Assembly (NCBI GenBank): GCA_963693315.1 | Contig: OY856188.1 | Location: 222,567,517 to 222,631,516, forward strand | Length of the DNA: 64,000 bases | Source of the DNA: Diogma glabrata | Taxonomy: Eukaryota; Arthropoda; Insecta; Diptera; Cylindrotomidae | Direction of reading: 5' to 3' | In this document: one piece after another, positions 33,240 to 44,711 of the stretch | How positions within the stretch are numbered: position 1 is the first letter of the stretch | Layout of the letters: every line of letters starts with the position of its first letter | Made by a program: the position numbers and the translations under genes | The notes under the pieces: generated by a model | Told to the model about the DNA's origin: nothing | Database searches by the model: none | What the model saw: only the letters and a program-made list of their open reading frames with translations

Positions 33240-33575
33240 TTTACGATACGCCACAGTATTTCGATTTTAATGATTTTATTAATTATATCGAAAATTTTCG
33301 ATGTTATGATATTCAATATGATTTTATATTCAATTTTATGAATTTCGATCATCTGTTTTTTCGATGGTATGATATTTTCAGTAAATCGAAAAAAAATCGG
33401 TTGCAACGACTTTTGATGCAATGAATTTTCGACAATGTGCAGTTTGGTGTTATGACTTTCGATGTTGCGATTTTCGGTTGTTTGATTTTTCGATAGTATG
33501 ATTATTTTTCAATTTATTGATATTTTTCGATGTAACGAATTTCATGTGTATGATTTTTCGATAATATGGCATTAA
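33240..33575 (-). repeat. Degenerate TCGAAA-rich repeat, right copy (inverted)
   Basis: TTTCGATGGTATGAT-type words recur through this stretch. Read as reverse complement, the 33,390-33,510 part follows the same word order as about 30,430-30,530 of the left copy (AATCATACTATC, ACAACC, CATAACACC, CACATTGTCGAAA, TTGCATC, TCGTTGCA). The pair forms an inverted repeat about 3 kb apart around the Penelope fragment and the GAAGTCGGTT repeat. Confidence 0.7.
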
Positions 33576-33596
33576 TATGACTACTAGTTTTTATCG

Positions 33597-34640
33597 ACTA
33601 CTATACTAGCTAATGTCGTACTTGCTCGACTCATCCCGTTCGCCGAATCTATCATCGGTGACTATCAGTGTGGTTTTCGTCCCAACCACTCAACCACAGA
33701 TCAATGTTTTACATTAAGGATGATTCTGGAAAAATGTTGGGAGTACAACATCAGCATTCACCAGCTCTACGTTGATTTCAGGCAAGCATATGATAGTATC
33801 ATCCGCGACAACCTCTGGTCCGCACTCATATGCCTTGGTATCCCAGAGAAACTTGTTTCTCTGTACAAACTCACAACATCGGGATCAAATTGTAGAATAG
33901 TAATCGAAGGGTCAGTTTTTGATCCTTTCGATATAACATCAGGTGTTCGACAAGGTGATGCACTCGCGTCCGTACTATTTAAATTGGCGCTGGAGTACGC
34001 GATAAGAAAAAGCCGAATTGATACACAAAACTGCATATATAACAAATCTAGTCAAGTTCTTGGCTACGCAGATGATATTGTGCTTCTCGGAAGTAGAACA
34101 AGCGATATTAAGGATAGTCTCTCTCAGCTTGAAAGAAATGCTAAGCGACTTGGATTATGCATCAACACCGGCAAAACGAAAGTGTTAACAACATCTAAGA
34201 ACATACCTCCTGGAAATCTGGATACTGGCGACTATGAAGTGGAACGCGTGGAAAACTTCAAATACCTCGGGTCAGTAATAACATCGTCAAATGACATGCA
34301 GGCAGATATCAAAGCACCTGTCTCTGCCGCATACAGAGTTTTCTACGCACACTCAAAACGTTTGCGATCAAAACACCTTACGCGGTCGTGTAACCTCACA
34401 CTTTGCAAATCATTAATCCGACCTGTGCTTACATTTGGAAGTGAAAGCTGGACGCTGACTTCCTCGGATTGTAGAATTTTATTAACATTCGAGAGGAAGG
34501 TCATACGAACAATTTATGGTCCATGTAAAGTTGCTGAAAATCAGTATAGAATCCGAATGAATCATGAAATCAGACAGCTTCTTGGAGACTGCGATGTAAT
34601 GGGATTCATTAAATCCAACCGGATTAGATGGTTTGGTTAT
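33597..34640 (+). CDS. RTE-type LINE reverse transcriptase, partial
   Basis: The frame is open from about 33,597 into the assembly gap, with an internal Met at 33,720. Motifs are IIGDYQCGFRPNHSTTDQ, LYVDFRQAYDS (aspartate block), TSGVRQGDALASVLF, LGYADDIVLLG (catalytic), LGLCINTGKTK and ENFKYLGSVIT. The combination DFRQAYDS, GVRQGD and FKYLGS is typical of the RTE clade. The N-terminal endonuclease is missing, so the copy is 5' truncated at about 33,597. The end is unknown because the gap begins 11 residues after RIRWFGY would be expected to continue. No stop or frameshift is visible. Confidence 0.9.
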
Positions 34641-34840
34641 NNNNNNNNNNNNNNNNNNNNNNNNNNNNNNNNNNNNNNNNNNNNNNNNNNNNNNNNNNNN
34701 NNNNNNNNNNNNNNNNNNNNNNNNNNNNNNNNNNNNNNNNNNNNNNNNNNNNNNNNNNNNNNNNNNNNNNNNNNNNNNNNNNNNNNNNNNNNNNNNNNNN
34801 NNNNNNNNNNNNNNNNNNNNNNNNNNNNNNNNNNNNNNNN
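34641..34840. other. Assembly gap (200 N)
   Basis: A run of exactly 200 undetermined bases, a conventional scaffold placeholder, so the true distance is unknown. It cuts the reverse transcriptase frame. Confidence 0.99.
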
Positions 34841-34923
34841 CATTTAAGCTAAAATTTGTATTTTGTACCTAGATTAACACCTAGTCAGCGGTGGGGAAAC
34901 TCCTTATCACATATTCTGATACA

Positions 34924-35967
34924 AATAGTATATTATTGAATTAGGAGCTAAAGTCGTACTTTTTGTGTTGAGTCTATAGTTTGGCGGCCGACCGTAGGGA
35001 GGCCGACAATTATAGACGAAACACAAAAAGTCACTTTAGCTCCGAATTCAATACACTATTTTTTCGGCAAACGTTTAAATTTGTTTAAAAATATGAAATT
35101 AATGCATCAAATTTTTTAAAAATATGTTTTAGGTAATAAATTTTCTGAAATTAATTTTTTTTTATTTTTATTCATTAAAATGAACTGAAATGCATTCTGT
35201 TTTGAACAAATTAATAATATCATTTTATTTTACTTTACTGCCGCCGTAAAAATATGAAAATTACTTTACAGCCGCCGTAAAAATATGAAAATTACTTTAC
35301 AGCGGCCGTAAAAATATGGAAGTTACTTTACAGCCGCCGGCAGAAAAAGTAAAAATGACGTCACTTTTGCAGCCGCCGGCTAAAAAGTAAGACTTTAGCT
35401 ACTCCCCAGCGGCAGTAAAGTTAAACTTTACAGCCGTTAGCCGAAAATAGTATATTATTGAATTAGGAGCTAAAGTCGTACTTTTTGTGTTGAGTCTATA
35501 GTTTGGCGGCCGACCGTAGGGAGGCCGACAATTATAGATGAAACACAAAAAGTCACTTTAGCTCCGAATTCAATACACTATTTTTTCGGCAAACGTTTAA
35601 ATTTGTTTAAAAATATGAAATTAATGCATCAAATTTTTTAAAAATATGTTTTAGGTAATAAATTTTCTGAAATTAATTTTTTTTTATTTTTATTCATTAA
35701 AATGAACTGAAATGCATTCTGTTTTGAACAAATTAATAATATCATTTTATTTTACTTTACTGCCGCCGTAAAAATATGAAAATTACTTTACAGCCGCCGT
35801 AAAAATATGAAAATTACTTTACAGCCGCCGTAAAAATATGGAAGTTACTTTACAGCCGCCGGCAGAAAAAGTAAAAATGACGTCACTTTTGCAGCCGCCG
35901 GCTAAAAAGTAAGACTTTAGCTACTCCCCAGCGGCAGTAAAGTTAAACTTTACAGCCGTTAGCCGAA
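34924..35967. repeat. Two tandem 522-bp units with GCCGCCG arrays
   Basis: Unit 1 (34,924-35,445) and unit 2 (35,446-35,967) are almost identical. Each opens with a hairpin: GGAGCTAAAGT and ACTTTTTGTGTT pair with AACACAAAAAGT and ACTTTAGCTCC around a GC-rich loop (GCGGCCGACCGTAGGGAGGC). This is followed by three or four ACTTTACAGCCGCCGTAAAA subrepeats and ends GCCGTTAGCCGAAAA. There is no coding sequence. Related GCCGCC-type sequence occurs at 36,590-36,850 and 45,420-46,075. Confidence 0.9.
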
Positions 35968-36399
35968 AAACATATTTTATACAAAATTCAAACCAATTTT
36001 TGTAGTTACATTATTTTTTGTAAAATTGTATTTTTTTAAAAATATTTAATCCTTTTTTTTCGAAAATATTTTGTCTTGTTTTGTAGTCGACCTTTTTCGT
36101 GATTTCTGTTTAAAAATAGCGACGTAACAAATAACCTATTAATTCTACGTTAATATCGCTAAAAGTTTAATAGAATATAGTACATTTTGCCACAAGAGAT
36201 GAAAACACTCCTTTTTCGTGAGTGAGAACTTGTTAAAGAGAAGCGTTAGCATCGAGTGGGACAATTTAACGAACGTAGAATGTTTTCATCTCGCGTAGGA
36301 AATTGCAATTTTTTCTACGATATGGTAAATAAATAATAAACGATATTGATTATTAATTATTAAATTAGAAATCAACAACATAACATGAAAAATTCATAT
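35968..36399. other. AT-rich spacer with a weak foldback
   Basis: AGATGAAAACACTCC at about 36,196 and GAATGTTTTCATCTCGCG at about 36,280 form an inverted pair around a GTTAGCATCGAG-containing loop. It is similar in style to the other hairpins of this region. No coding sequence was recognised. Confidence 0.4.
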
Positions 36400-36855
36400 T
36401 CTTTTTTAGTGGTTACTGTGATTTTTTGACGATGAGTTGAAATTTTTGTACAGTTACATGAAAATATCATAGCAACTACAATTTGTTATTTAGCAAAAAT
36501 GATTTTACACTAGTGAAAAAACCCCTTTTCACAAGAGATTAAGCTTGCTTAAATATAGACTTTCCATCTGCTATCGTAGAAAAATAGTTTTTCGGCAAAC
36601 GGATGTAAAATTTAATTTTACCGCCACTTGGGAGAAGGCTTACTTTTTTAATTTTTTGACATATAATCAAAGCGGCTGTAAAGTAACGCCATTTTTCTTT
36701 TTTTTAACAGAGACAGTAAAGTAACTTTCATACGGCGGCAGAAAAAGTGTCGCCATTGCTTCCCATATTTTTACGGCCGCAGCAAAAGTAAGATATAAAA
36801 TAAGATTATGAATTTCTTTAAAAGAAGTAACTGTTGACCAAAATATTTGTTATTT
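36400..36855. repeat. Repeat arm related to 45,420-46,075
   Basis: Positions 36,400-36,620 match the reverse complement of about 45,520-45,740 (shared CATAGCAACTACAATTTGTT, TTACACTAGTG, CATCTGCTATCGTAGAAA). Positions 36,590-36,850 match 45,790-46,075 in direct orientation (CGCTTGGGAGAAGGCT-like, GACATATAATCAAAGCGGCT, TTGACCAAAATATTT). The two loci therefore share a mosaic of repeat modules in different orientation. Confidence 0.7.
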
Positions 36856-37305
36856 TTTTGTACGAATTGTTGGTGATCGAGATTTAACATTAGATCTTGA
36901 TTCCCTGCAACATCGTCGCACTGTTGCTGATCTCGTTGTTTTTTATAAATATCGTCACCAGCAGTGCTCGGATGAAATCAGGTCCATAATGCCTCAGACA
37001 TATGTTTTTCCCCGTTTTACTCGTCAATCGGTTTGTGCGGGCGGTCGAACTGTCGAGATTACTCACTGTCATAGTAATAGAATGCAAAGGGATTTCTTTG
37101 TGCGTACATCGTACACATGGAATGCTTTGTACGAATCAATAGTCTCGAGTGCCTTCAATCCACAAAGATTTAAAAAAAGCGTCCACCTATACCTGAAGAC
37201 GCATGTTGTTGTGGGACCTACGTCTTAAAAGGTATCTATGTGTTGTTGTGACACATTTTGTAATTCCTACTACACAACACTTCTTATTAAAAAAAAAAAA
37301 AAAAA
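36856..37305 (+). pseudogene. LINE 3' end, family 1 (reverse transcriptase C-terminus and tail)
   Basis: An open stretch reads RDLTLDLDSLQHRRTVADLV, FYKYRHQQCSDEI, then RMQRDFFVRTSYTWNALYES and FNPQRFKKSVHLYLKTH before a stop at 37,226-37,228. This is the C-terminal region found after the polymerase domain in Jockey/CR1-like LINEs. A short 3' untranslated region (TGTGTTGTTGTGACACATTT) and an A-run follow. It is a classic 5'-truncated insertion. Fragments of the same family occur at 46,320-46,790 and 53,290-53,402. Confidence 0.8.
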
Positions 37306-37358
37306 CAAATTGTATGTATGACAAAAAAAAATAACAAATATTTTTATTGAATTATGAA

Positions 37359-39174
37359 ATTACTTCGGTCTGAAAGACCTAAGTATTACATTCATGAGCT
37401 CAAAGTGAAATTCTTACCCCCACTTTTTTTGACATTTCTCGACGTTTTAAGACTTACTGATTCTAAAAAATCAAAAAAAAATGTATTTCTGTCGGCCGGC
37501 CGGCCGTCCGTTCGTCATTACCTACGCTGCAGGGAAAACCGCTGGAGGGATTTCAAAATTTTTTCTAAAAATAGGTATACTCAAGGGACAAGTCCGAAAG
37601 GACGCTGTGTTCGATAACTGTACCGGAAGTGTGTCAAAAACAGCAAATTTTCATATTTTTGGCTTAAAAAACGTTCATTTTAAGTGACTACGAGTAGGAA
37701 TATTAAATTTGGAGAAATCTTGATAGTAGGGATTGGTATGTGAGATCAAAAACTAGATTATTGCATTATAAGTTTGTCAAAAAAATGTTGTCAAGTGTGT
37801 CAAAAGAAAGATTTTTTTTATTTTTTTACCCAATTTTTGGGAAAAAAATAAAATTAATTATTTGTTTGAATGAAATTTTATTATTATTATTGAGAATTAT
37901 GGTATTATAAGTTTGTCAAAAAAATGTTGTCAAGTGTGTCAAAATAAAGATTTTTTAATTATTTTTTTACCCAATTTTTTGGAAAGAAAATAAAATTAAT
38001 TATTTGTTTGAAATGAAATTTTATTATTATTATTGAGAATTATGGCATTATAAGTTTGTCAAAAAAATGTTGTCAAGTGTGTCAAAATAAAGATTTTTAT
38101 TTAGTTTTTTACCCAATTTCTTGGAAAAAAATAAAATTAATAATATGATATGATATTTTATTATTATTATTGAGAATTATGGCATTATAAGTTTGTCAAA
38201 AAAATGTTGTCAAGTGTGTCAAAAGAAAGATTTTTATTTATTTTTTTACCCAATTTCTTAGAAAAAAATAAAATTAATAATTTGTATGACATGAAATTTT
38301 ATTATTATATTATAGAGAATTATGCCATTATAAGTTTGTCAAAAAAATAATGTCAGGTGTGTCAAAAAATGATTTCATTTATTATTTTGACCTATTTTTT
38401 GGAAAAAAAATGAAGCTGTTTTTATGACGTAAATGTAATTCAACATGAATTTGGACATGGACATTTTTGAATTTGTTATAGTTTTTGAAATATTTTTGGA
38501 ATTTTGAAAAAAGATTGTATTTTGTTTTTGTAATAATTTTTGCAATATTTTTAGAATTTTGGAAAAAGTTTTAATTTTTGTTTTTGTAAGAATTTTTGGA
38601 ATATTTTTAGAATTTTGAAAAAATTTTAAATTTTTTATTTTGTTAAAATTTTTAACTTTGGAAAAAGTTTCAATTTTTGATTTTGTTATAATTTATGCAA
38701 TATGTTTAGAGTTTTTGAAAAAGTTTTAACCTTTGATTTTGTAATAATTTTTAAAATATTTTTAGAATTTTGTTTGAAAAAAGTTTGAATTTTTCATTTT
38801 ATTTAATTTTTACAATATTTTTGGAATTTCGAAAGAAATATGAATTTGTGATTTTGAAACATTTTCTCGAAACGCTAAATCTAGAGGTTTTGAGTAGTTT
38901 GCTGATTGTATAATCTTTTCACTAAATTATGTTAATTTAGGATCTGTTATAATTTTCCAACAAAGTATTGATGTTTCGGGTTAGTGTTTTCGAGTTAAAC
39001 ATATCTAAACAGAGATTAAAAAAATACCTGTTCTTTAACAAAGAGTTATGTTTGATATACATCGCTGCCCAAAACTAAAAACCATGTCCTCATAAAAGTT
39101 TCTTGCCGAAAACTATATCAAATTAAGGATTTTGACCGAAGTCTTGATATCTCAAAGCTGTGAGATTTCAGCCC
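37359..39174 (+). repeat. Minisatellite-bearing dispersed repeat, copy B
   Basis: Same organisation as copy A: ATTACTTCGGTCTGAAAGAC start, GGCCGGCCGGCCGTCCG block, five units of about 140 bp (landmark at 37,763, 37,902, 38,045, 38,182, 38,325), a long degenerate TTTTTGGAATTTTGAAAAA region, and the end GACCGAAGTCTTGATATCTC to GATTTCAGCCC. The degenerate region is longer than in copy A. It inserted just after the LINE tail at 37,305. Confidence 0.85.
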
Positions 39175-39611
39175 ATCCATCTTTTCGAAATGAAAGCTTG
39201 CTTTGATAAAAAAATATTTTTATTTTATACTGATATCTAAAACAACATTTTTCGGATTATTTCTAGTACAAAAAGTTGAACTTTAAAGTCCTAGTACTTT
39301 AAAAAAATTTTAAATTACCATCTTTATTTTTTAGACAGAATTTAAATTGTGGGTCAGTTGCATCACACCCATTAGGAGTAGTACTAGAACTTTATAAAAT
39401 TATACGTCAGTTGTTGCCATAACAATAATTCAAACTTTTAGAAAACATTGCTCGTTTTAAAAACGCCTTTAATTTACAATAATTGGCAATGTCTATATCA
39501 TCCTTAGCACGTAGTGTTGATTTCAGCATAGAAAATTTTGACCACAATGAGGAAGATTTCAACTTTGACTATAATTATTATAATTTTTTGTTAATGTTAA
39601 ATGTTATTTTT

Positions 39612-39854
39612 CTACTTTTCAAAATTAGAAAAATAAGCTAAACAGACATCTTCATTTACAATCAGAATGCGTTTTTCCTTTCTCCACTCACAAAACAACT
39701 TGTATTCCTTTTCGTATTGATTCCGTGATTTATTTGGCAGCAAACTCTTCTTTACAGAATCAGCTTCATCGAGAATATCTTGGGGAATCTCATTTGCATC
39801 CATTTTAACACTAATAATTGAAAACAAATTATTCAAAAATAACAAATTATTCAA
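39612..39854 (-). pseudogene. Crypton-like tyrosine recombinase, N-terminal fragment
   Basis: The frame includes IPQDILDEADSVKKSLLPNK, SRNQYEKEYKLFCEWRKEKR and VNEDVCLAYFSNFEK before a stop. LP-K-(S/T)-x-x-x-Y-x-x-x-Y-x-x-F-x-x-W followed by a V-x-x-YF segment is the SAM-like N-terminal domain of Crypton-type tyrosine recombinases and their domesticated relatives. The more likely start is the internal Met before DANEIPQ. The catalytic domain (R-H-R-Y residues) is missing. The terminal EK followed by stop could also be an exon end, but no donor site was verified. Confidence 0.55.
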
Positions 39855-39920
39855 AAAAAATTGACGGGTCTTTTTGGTTGCTATATGTTATTTTTTCTAT
39901 TTTGCGTCTAAAATAAAGTC

Positions 39921-39950
39921 ATTTCGATACGCAAATGCGTATCGAAATGG
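39921..39950. repeat. Perfect 14-bp-arm palindrome
   Basis: CATTTCGATACGCA, two A, then TGCGTATCGAAATG. A third half-site GATACGCAAAG follows at about 39,962. Function unknown; it may be the core of a small foldback element or a protein binding site. Confidence 0.8.
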
Positions 39951-40345
39951 CCTTCATTACGATACGCAAAGTTTTGTCTTTCAAGGTTGGTCACATTGGT
40001 CATACAAACGTCAGTGAAAGTTAAAACGAATAAATATATAAATAAAATTATTCTTATTAATTAATCTTATTATTAAAAAATAATCTAAATTAGTGTTAAA
40101 TATTTTAATTAATTAAAATAATTAGTAATAATAACAAAATATCAAATTGACTATATTTTAATAAAATACACATTTTATGAAAGCTAGTTTTGCAACAAAA
40201 AATATATAGAAATATGATGAAACGCAGAGCTTACTATTTTGAATTGAAATTTTCAGAAATTTTCTTTAAAACATTAAAACATAAAAATTTTTTTAAAATT
40301 TCAAGACAAAAAATGCAAAATAGAAAAAATAGTATAAAAAACTCG

Positions 40346-40445
40346 TTTCATAAGACGTTTTATCGCACTTATCCTTTAGAAAACTCCCCGCTGCGCGGGT
40401 CGTTTTCTAAACAGATTGCGTGCGATAAAATCGTCGATTATGAAA
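40346..40445. repeat. Hairpin with GC-rich tip (CCCCGCTGCGCGGG)
   Basis: Left arm TTTCATAAGACGTTTTATCG pairs with CGATAAAATCGTCGATTATGAAA-type sequence on the right; the inner arms TTTAGAAAAC and GTTTTCTAAA close on a CCCCGCTGCGCGGG tip. No coding content; a 113-codon frame across it is incidental. Confidence 0.75.
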
Positions 40446-40628
40446 CTAATTTCTTAATATACTATTATTTGTTTACTATTAGGTTGGTTACCGTTTACTT
40501 TATTATTACGAATAATTTGAGCAAAATTTAAAACACATTTCTTTTTATTTTAATAAATTTTCAGTATGAAATAAAATTTTGTATTCACCTCAAACGAAAA
40601 GTGTTTTTAAAGGTACTTACTCACTAGT

Positions 40629-40672
40629 AATTTCGGCCTCGGCTAGACGCCTCGAATAAAACGCCGAAAATT
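40629..40672. repeat. Short hairpin around CTCGGCTAGACGCCTCGA
   Basis: AATTTCGGC and GCCGAAAATT flank CTCGGCTAGACGCCTCGA. The loop sequence is nearly the same as in the larger hairpins at 44,712-44,852 and 45,126-45,223. Confidence 0.6.
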
Positions 40673-40949
40673 TGAAAATGTTTCAAATATAGCCACACAA
40701 TTTTATGATTATCAAAATTTTTTATTTGGGCTGGGCTGATATTTAGATCTGAGTGGTGCATTTCATAATTAAAAATACTAAAAAAAGTTAGTAACCGGTC
40801 TAAATAAAACTGAAAAAACAGCTTTTCAACTACACAATCGAGGTAGAGTAGATCAAAGCAACTTTGAGTAAGTTTGATCTTCAGTAGAACGTACCTATTA
40901 TAATAGAGCAGAACGAATTAAACATTTCTTTGCAAGGCAAATTTATGAT

Positions 40950-41270
40950 ATGTGGCAAAAATCCATGCATTTTGAAAAAAATTGTTATTTTTTAAAGCTA
41001 TTTCATCTGGATCGGAAATTTCTTAGGAACATTTTAGCAAAAAAATTAAATGAACAGTTACCTGGTAGTTTCATATTCCAAGATTACATAACTGTTTTGG
41101 ACTCATTAATTGAAGAATATACGGAACGGTTTTCTGGGTTTGAAAAACATACTCTTACAACGAAATTAGCATTTGAACCACATCTAGTTGATATCTCAAA
41201 AGCACCAAGTGAACGACAGATGTAGTTATTTGAGTTATGTGAAGATAATATTATAAAATCTCTTTATGCT
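40950..41270 (+). pseudogene. hAT (ZBED/GTF2I-repeat type) transposase fragment
   Basis: A 91-codon frame with a stop at 41,225 and readable homology for a few codons beyond. Recognisable segments are LGQLNEQ-type positions (KKLNEQLPG), VLDSLIEEYTERFSGFEKH and LAFEPHLVDISKAPSERQM, then after the stop LFELCEDNI. The order (helical linker, ERFxxFxxH, NPF-like block, VDxxxxPxxxQxELxEL) fits hAT transposases of the ZBED5/FAM200 type. N- and C-terminal parts are missing. Confidence 0.5.
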
Positions 41271-41686
41271 TGACAATGATAATATAAAGTTGTTATAATG
41301 TCTAGGATACGCTATATATAAACACATTCATAAAAACTGGGGCGTTATGAGATGGCATTATGAATTCATAACGCCCGCTATTAAGACGCTAAAACATTAA
41401 ATAAAATTATTTTTACTGTAGTTTTGTCTACAAAATGCCAATAATTCTTATTCAATTTAAGCTAGTAAAAGATTTTTACATTTGTTTAAAAATGTTTAGC
41501 AACATTTTAGTTATTGTTCAAACTATCAAATTATTTTAAACGTCATACAATGTTTTTGTCATACGCTACAAAATTTAGGAAAATTTATTTACATAGCAAC
41601 GTTACGTACAAACAACAAATAATAATTTTTATTCGCCTACATATTAAAGTGTTACTTTATTACTGTGATTTGCGGCTTTAAAGAAT

Positions 41687-44331
41687 GCTTTTATTTTTTG
41701 AGTACTCTGAATCGGAGTTATGCGCGGTTGAATTTTGAGGCTTTTTCACGTAGTTTTTGGTAATGGTGGCAATGTTTTGTGAATAGGTGCCACAAATTTC
41801 ATCCGACTTACGTATATTTTTGCAAGTAAAAAGGAAAATAATTGAATAATTGAAATAAGTAAGTTTAAAATTAATAACTTTTCTCTTTTCCGCTAGGCGG
41901 CGCGTAAAATCTTGGTTTACTTCAAAGCTCATATCTCAAAAAGTAGGCTTTTTTTTTTTTGTTTTTCACAAATTTTAAAGTAAACATATGCAGCTATGAA
42001 ATTGAGAAATAAAAAGTCAGCAATTCAATATGGATTTTTTCTTACGATTTTTTAAAGTTTGGTATATGAAAAATTCACATGTGTTTTTTTATTAAGTTAA
42101 TAATCCTGTACGAAATGTGGATCTAATAAATTAAACATTTCAGATTTTAACACCTGCAATAAATTTGAACCATTTTCTGTGCGGTTAAATTGTTAAAAAC
42201 TTATTAAAATTTAATTTAAGTTAGGTGGTAAAATAAAGGAATTTAAATTATTAAAAGGGTGTGTAAAATGTTTATTCATTTTAAAAAATGTCTATTCAGC
42301 CCCTTTTTACTAATTAAAATCTCATTAGAGGCTCATAATTTTAACATTTAAAATTTCTAATGACGCCCACAAACGGTTTTTGACCAATTTACTTGCATCC
42401 AATCAAAATATATTAAATTGTACCTACCTAATTTTACCTGATTCTACCTATGTCAAAACTATTTCAAGGGTATATATATATATTGATTGGATTGCCTTAT
42501 AATCAATTATATTCCAAAATATTTAGAAGACATAACGTTTAGAAAAGATAATAATAGAAATGCCTTTCAAATTGTGCTGTAACTTGTATGGTCTCAAAAA
42601 TCATCAGCGGACATCAAAAAATGTGAAACTGATCACACCTGCTGTTATTCAAAAAACTGCGACCCTAAATTTTACTTTGCATGATGACCAGTTTATATGT
42701 GAAACATGTCGCACTTATATCTATAAAAATAAGGTAAATTTAATTATTTTATTAAAATGAATAAAAATTCATATGCAACTAATATTTTCTATACAGCAGC
42801 TTTCATGTTCGGAAACTATCGATAGTGAAATTACTTCTATAAATCAGGATGTTGAAAATGTTCCAACGAACGAAAATATTAAAATACCTCCAGCATCTTT
42901 AGATCCATCACCAGTTTCGGTTGATACTATATCTCCACCAGTTCCTGAACTACTTAATGACATTTTAGAAGATATTAACAATGTTCTTGGAAGGTTAGCC
43001 GAATCTCCTATCAAACAAAATCATATTACAACAGGAAGTTATAAAAAAATTGCAAGTGTCACATCGGCAATAAGTCAAAGAATATTTCAAGTAGATTCAG
43101 TTAAAGTGTTATCACCAAACGAGGAATGTGAATATACATCATGGCTTATGAACCTTAAAAAAGAGTTTAAAGATGCCAGCTGTAAATCAAAACAAGTGTT
43201 TTTGTTGACAACTCTACCACGTAAATTTTGGTCAAATCAACGTATCCAGGATGAATTTAATGCATCAAGACGACTGGTAGAATTCGCCATGGATCTGTTG
43301 GAAACAGTAGGTCCTTATAGTTGGCCTCAAAGCAAACAAGTGCACAGTTTGTCACAAAATATAGTAAAACAAATTCAAACATACTTCTTATCAGAGGAAA
43401 TTAGTAGAACAATGCCTGGCCTTAAAGATGTTGTTACTATTACAGAAGGATCGACAAAAATTAAGAAATTAAAGCGGTTGGTGTTATGGACCCTCACCGA
43501 CATCTACGAAATGTTCTTGGAAGAAAACAAAGAACTCAAGGATTCCACTGTTTTTTACCGGATAACACTACACCCTATAAAATAATTGCCAAAATGTTTT
43601 CTTTTTCTGATGATCATAAATAAGATTTCAATTTAAAGGCAAAAAAAAATATATAAATTAATTTTTTAATGTATTTATTTATAATATTGATTAAATTATA
43701 ATGTTTATAGGAAAAATATTTTTTTAATGTTTTTTTCTAATGTTAGTGTTGGTGATGTTGAAATTATAACAAAATCTTCGATCATTGGGATCTCCAATTC
43801 TTATTCTGAATAAAAACCTGTTTCTCAATCAGAAATACACAAAAAATGGTTCAAATTTATTGCAGATGTTACAATATGAAATGTTTAATTTATTAGATCC
43901 ACATTTAGTACAGGATTATTAACTTAATAAAAAAACACATGTGAATTTTTCATATACCAAACTTTAAAAAATCGTAAGAAAAAATCCATATTGAATTGCT
44001 GACTTTTTATTTCTCAATTTCATAGCTGCATATGTTTACTTTAAAATTTGTGAAAAACAAAAAAAAAAAGCCTACTTTTTGAGATATGAGCTTTGAAGTA
44101 AATCAAGGTTTTACGCGCCGCCTAGCGGAAAAGTGAAAAGTTATTAATTTTAAACTTACTTATTTCAATTATTCAATTATTTTCCTTTTTACTTGCAAAA
44201 ATATACGTAAGTCGGATGAAATTTGTGGCACCTATTCACAAAACATTGCCACCATTACCAAAAACTACGTGAAAAAGCCTCAAAATTCAACCGCGCATAA
44301 CTCCGATTCAGAGTACACAAAAAATAAAAGC
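41687..44331 (+). mobile_element. DNA transposon with about 490-bp terminal inverted repeats
   Basis: The left arm (41,687-42,180) and right arm (43,840-44,331) are near-identical reverse complements, starting GCTTTTATTTTTT and carrying CTCTGAATCGGAGTTATGCG, CCGCTAGGCGGCGCG and CTCATATCTCAAAAAGTAGG. They enclose one spliced gene (42,560-43,585, plus strand). Flanks show no clear target-site duplication. The gene product belongs to the same family as the pseudogene at 54,957-55,905, also inside a long-inverted-repeat element. Arm similarity suggests fairly recent activity, but the encoded protein is C-terminally short. Confidence 0.85.
42560..43585 (+). CDS. Transposase-like protein (N-terminal half), two exons
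   Basis: Exon 1 (42,560-42,733, 58 codons) begins MPFKLCCNLYG and contains CC and a CETC pair (FICETCRTYIYKNK), a possible zinc-binding head. AAG/GTAAAT at 42,734 and TTTTCTATACAG at 42,785-42,796 define a 63-bp phase-0 intron. Exon 2 runs from 42,797 to the stop at 43,585 (262 codons): an acidic, proline-rich stretch, then KEFKDASCKSKQVFLLTTLP, RRLVEFAMDLL, FLSEEISRTMPGLKD and KKLKRLVLWTLTDIYEMFLE. The SRxMPGxKD plus KRLxLxxLxxxY pattern occurs in uncharacterised transposon-like proteins of many animals. The product is about 320 residues and lacks the C-terminal half seen at 54,957-55,905, so it is probably a truncated or internally deleted copy. Nuclear DNA binding is inferred only. Confidence 0.7.
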
Positions 44332-44711
44332 AGAAATTACTTTTTTCCTTTCGTCAATACCAACAAAATATCAAAATTTCAGATTTTTAAAAAACAGTTG
44401 TTTTTTTTCGATGTACGTTTTCAAAATAATAGCCCAGCTACGTCCAAAAAAGTAAAAAGCATTTGTATTTGTTTAAATTCCATGAAAAATAAAAATTTTT
44501 ATCAAAGCAACCCTCAAATTCAAAATTTCATTATCCAATTAAAATAGTTGTTATCATTTGTAGTCATAGCTACACAATAATTTGGAAAAAATAATAAATA
44601 TTTTGTCAAAGGTTACTTGTTCCTCATATTTTTATTTTAAAATTTATGAAAATTTATAATTTTAATTTAGAATAAACAACTTTTCTTAAAATATTTTGCT
44701 TGCGGCGAATA

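Noticed and set aside
34628..34872. Open frames running through the N block
   Set aside because: They consist of undetermined residues from the assembly gap.
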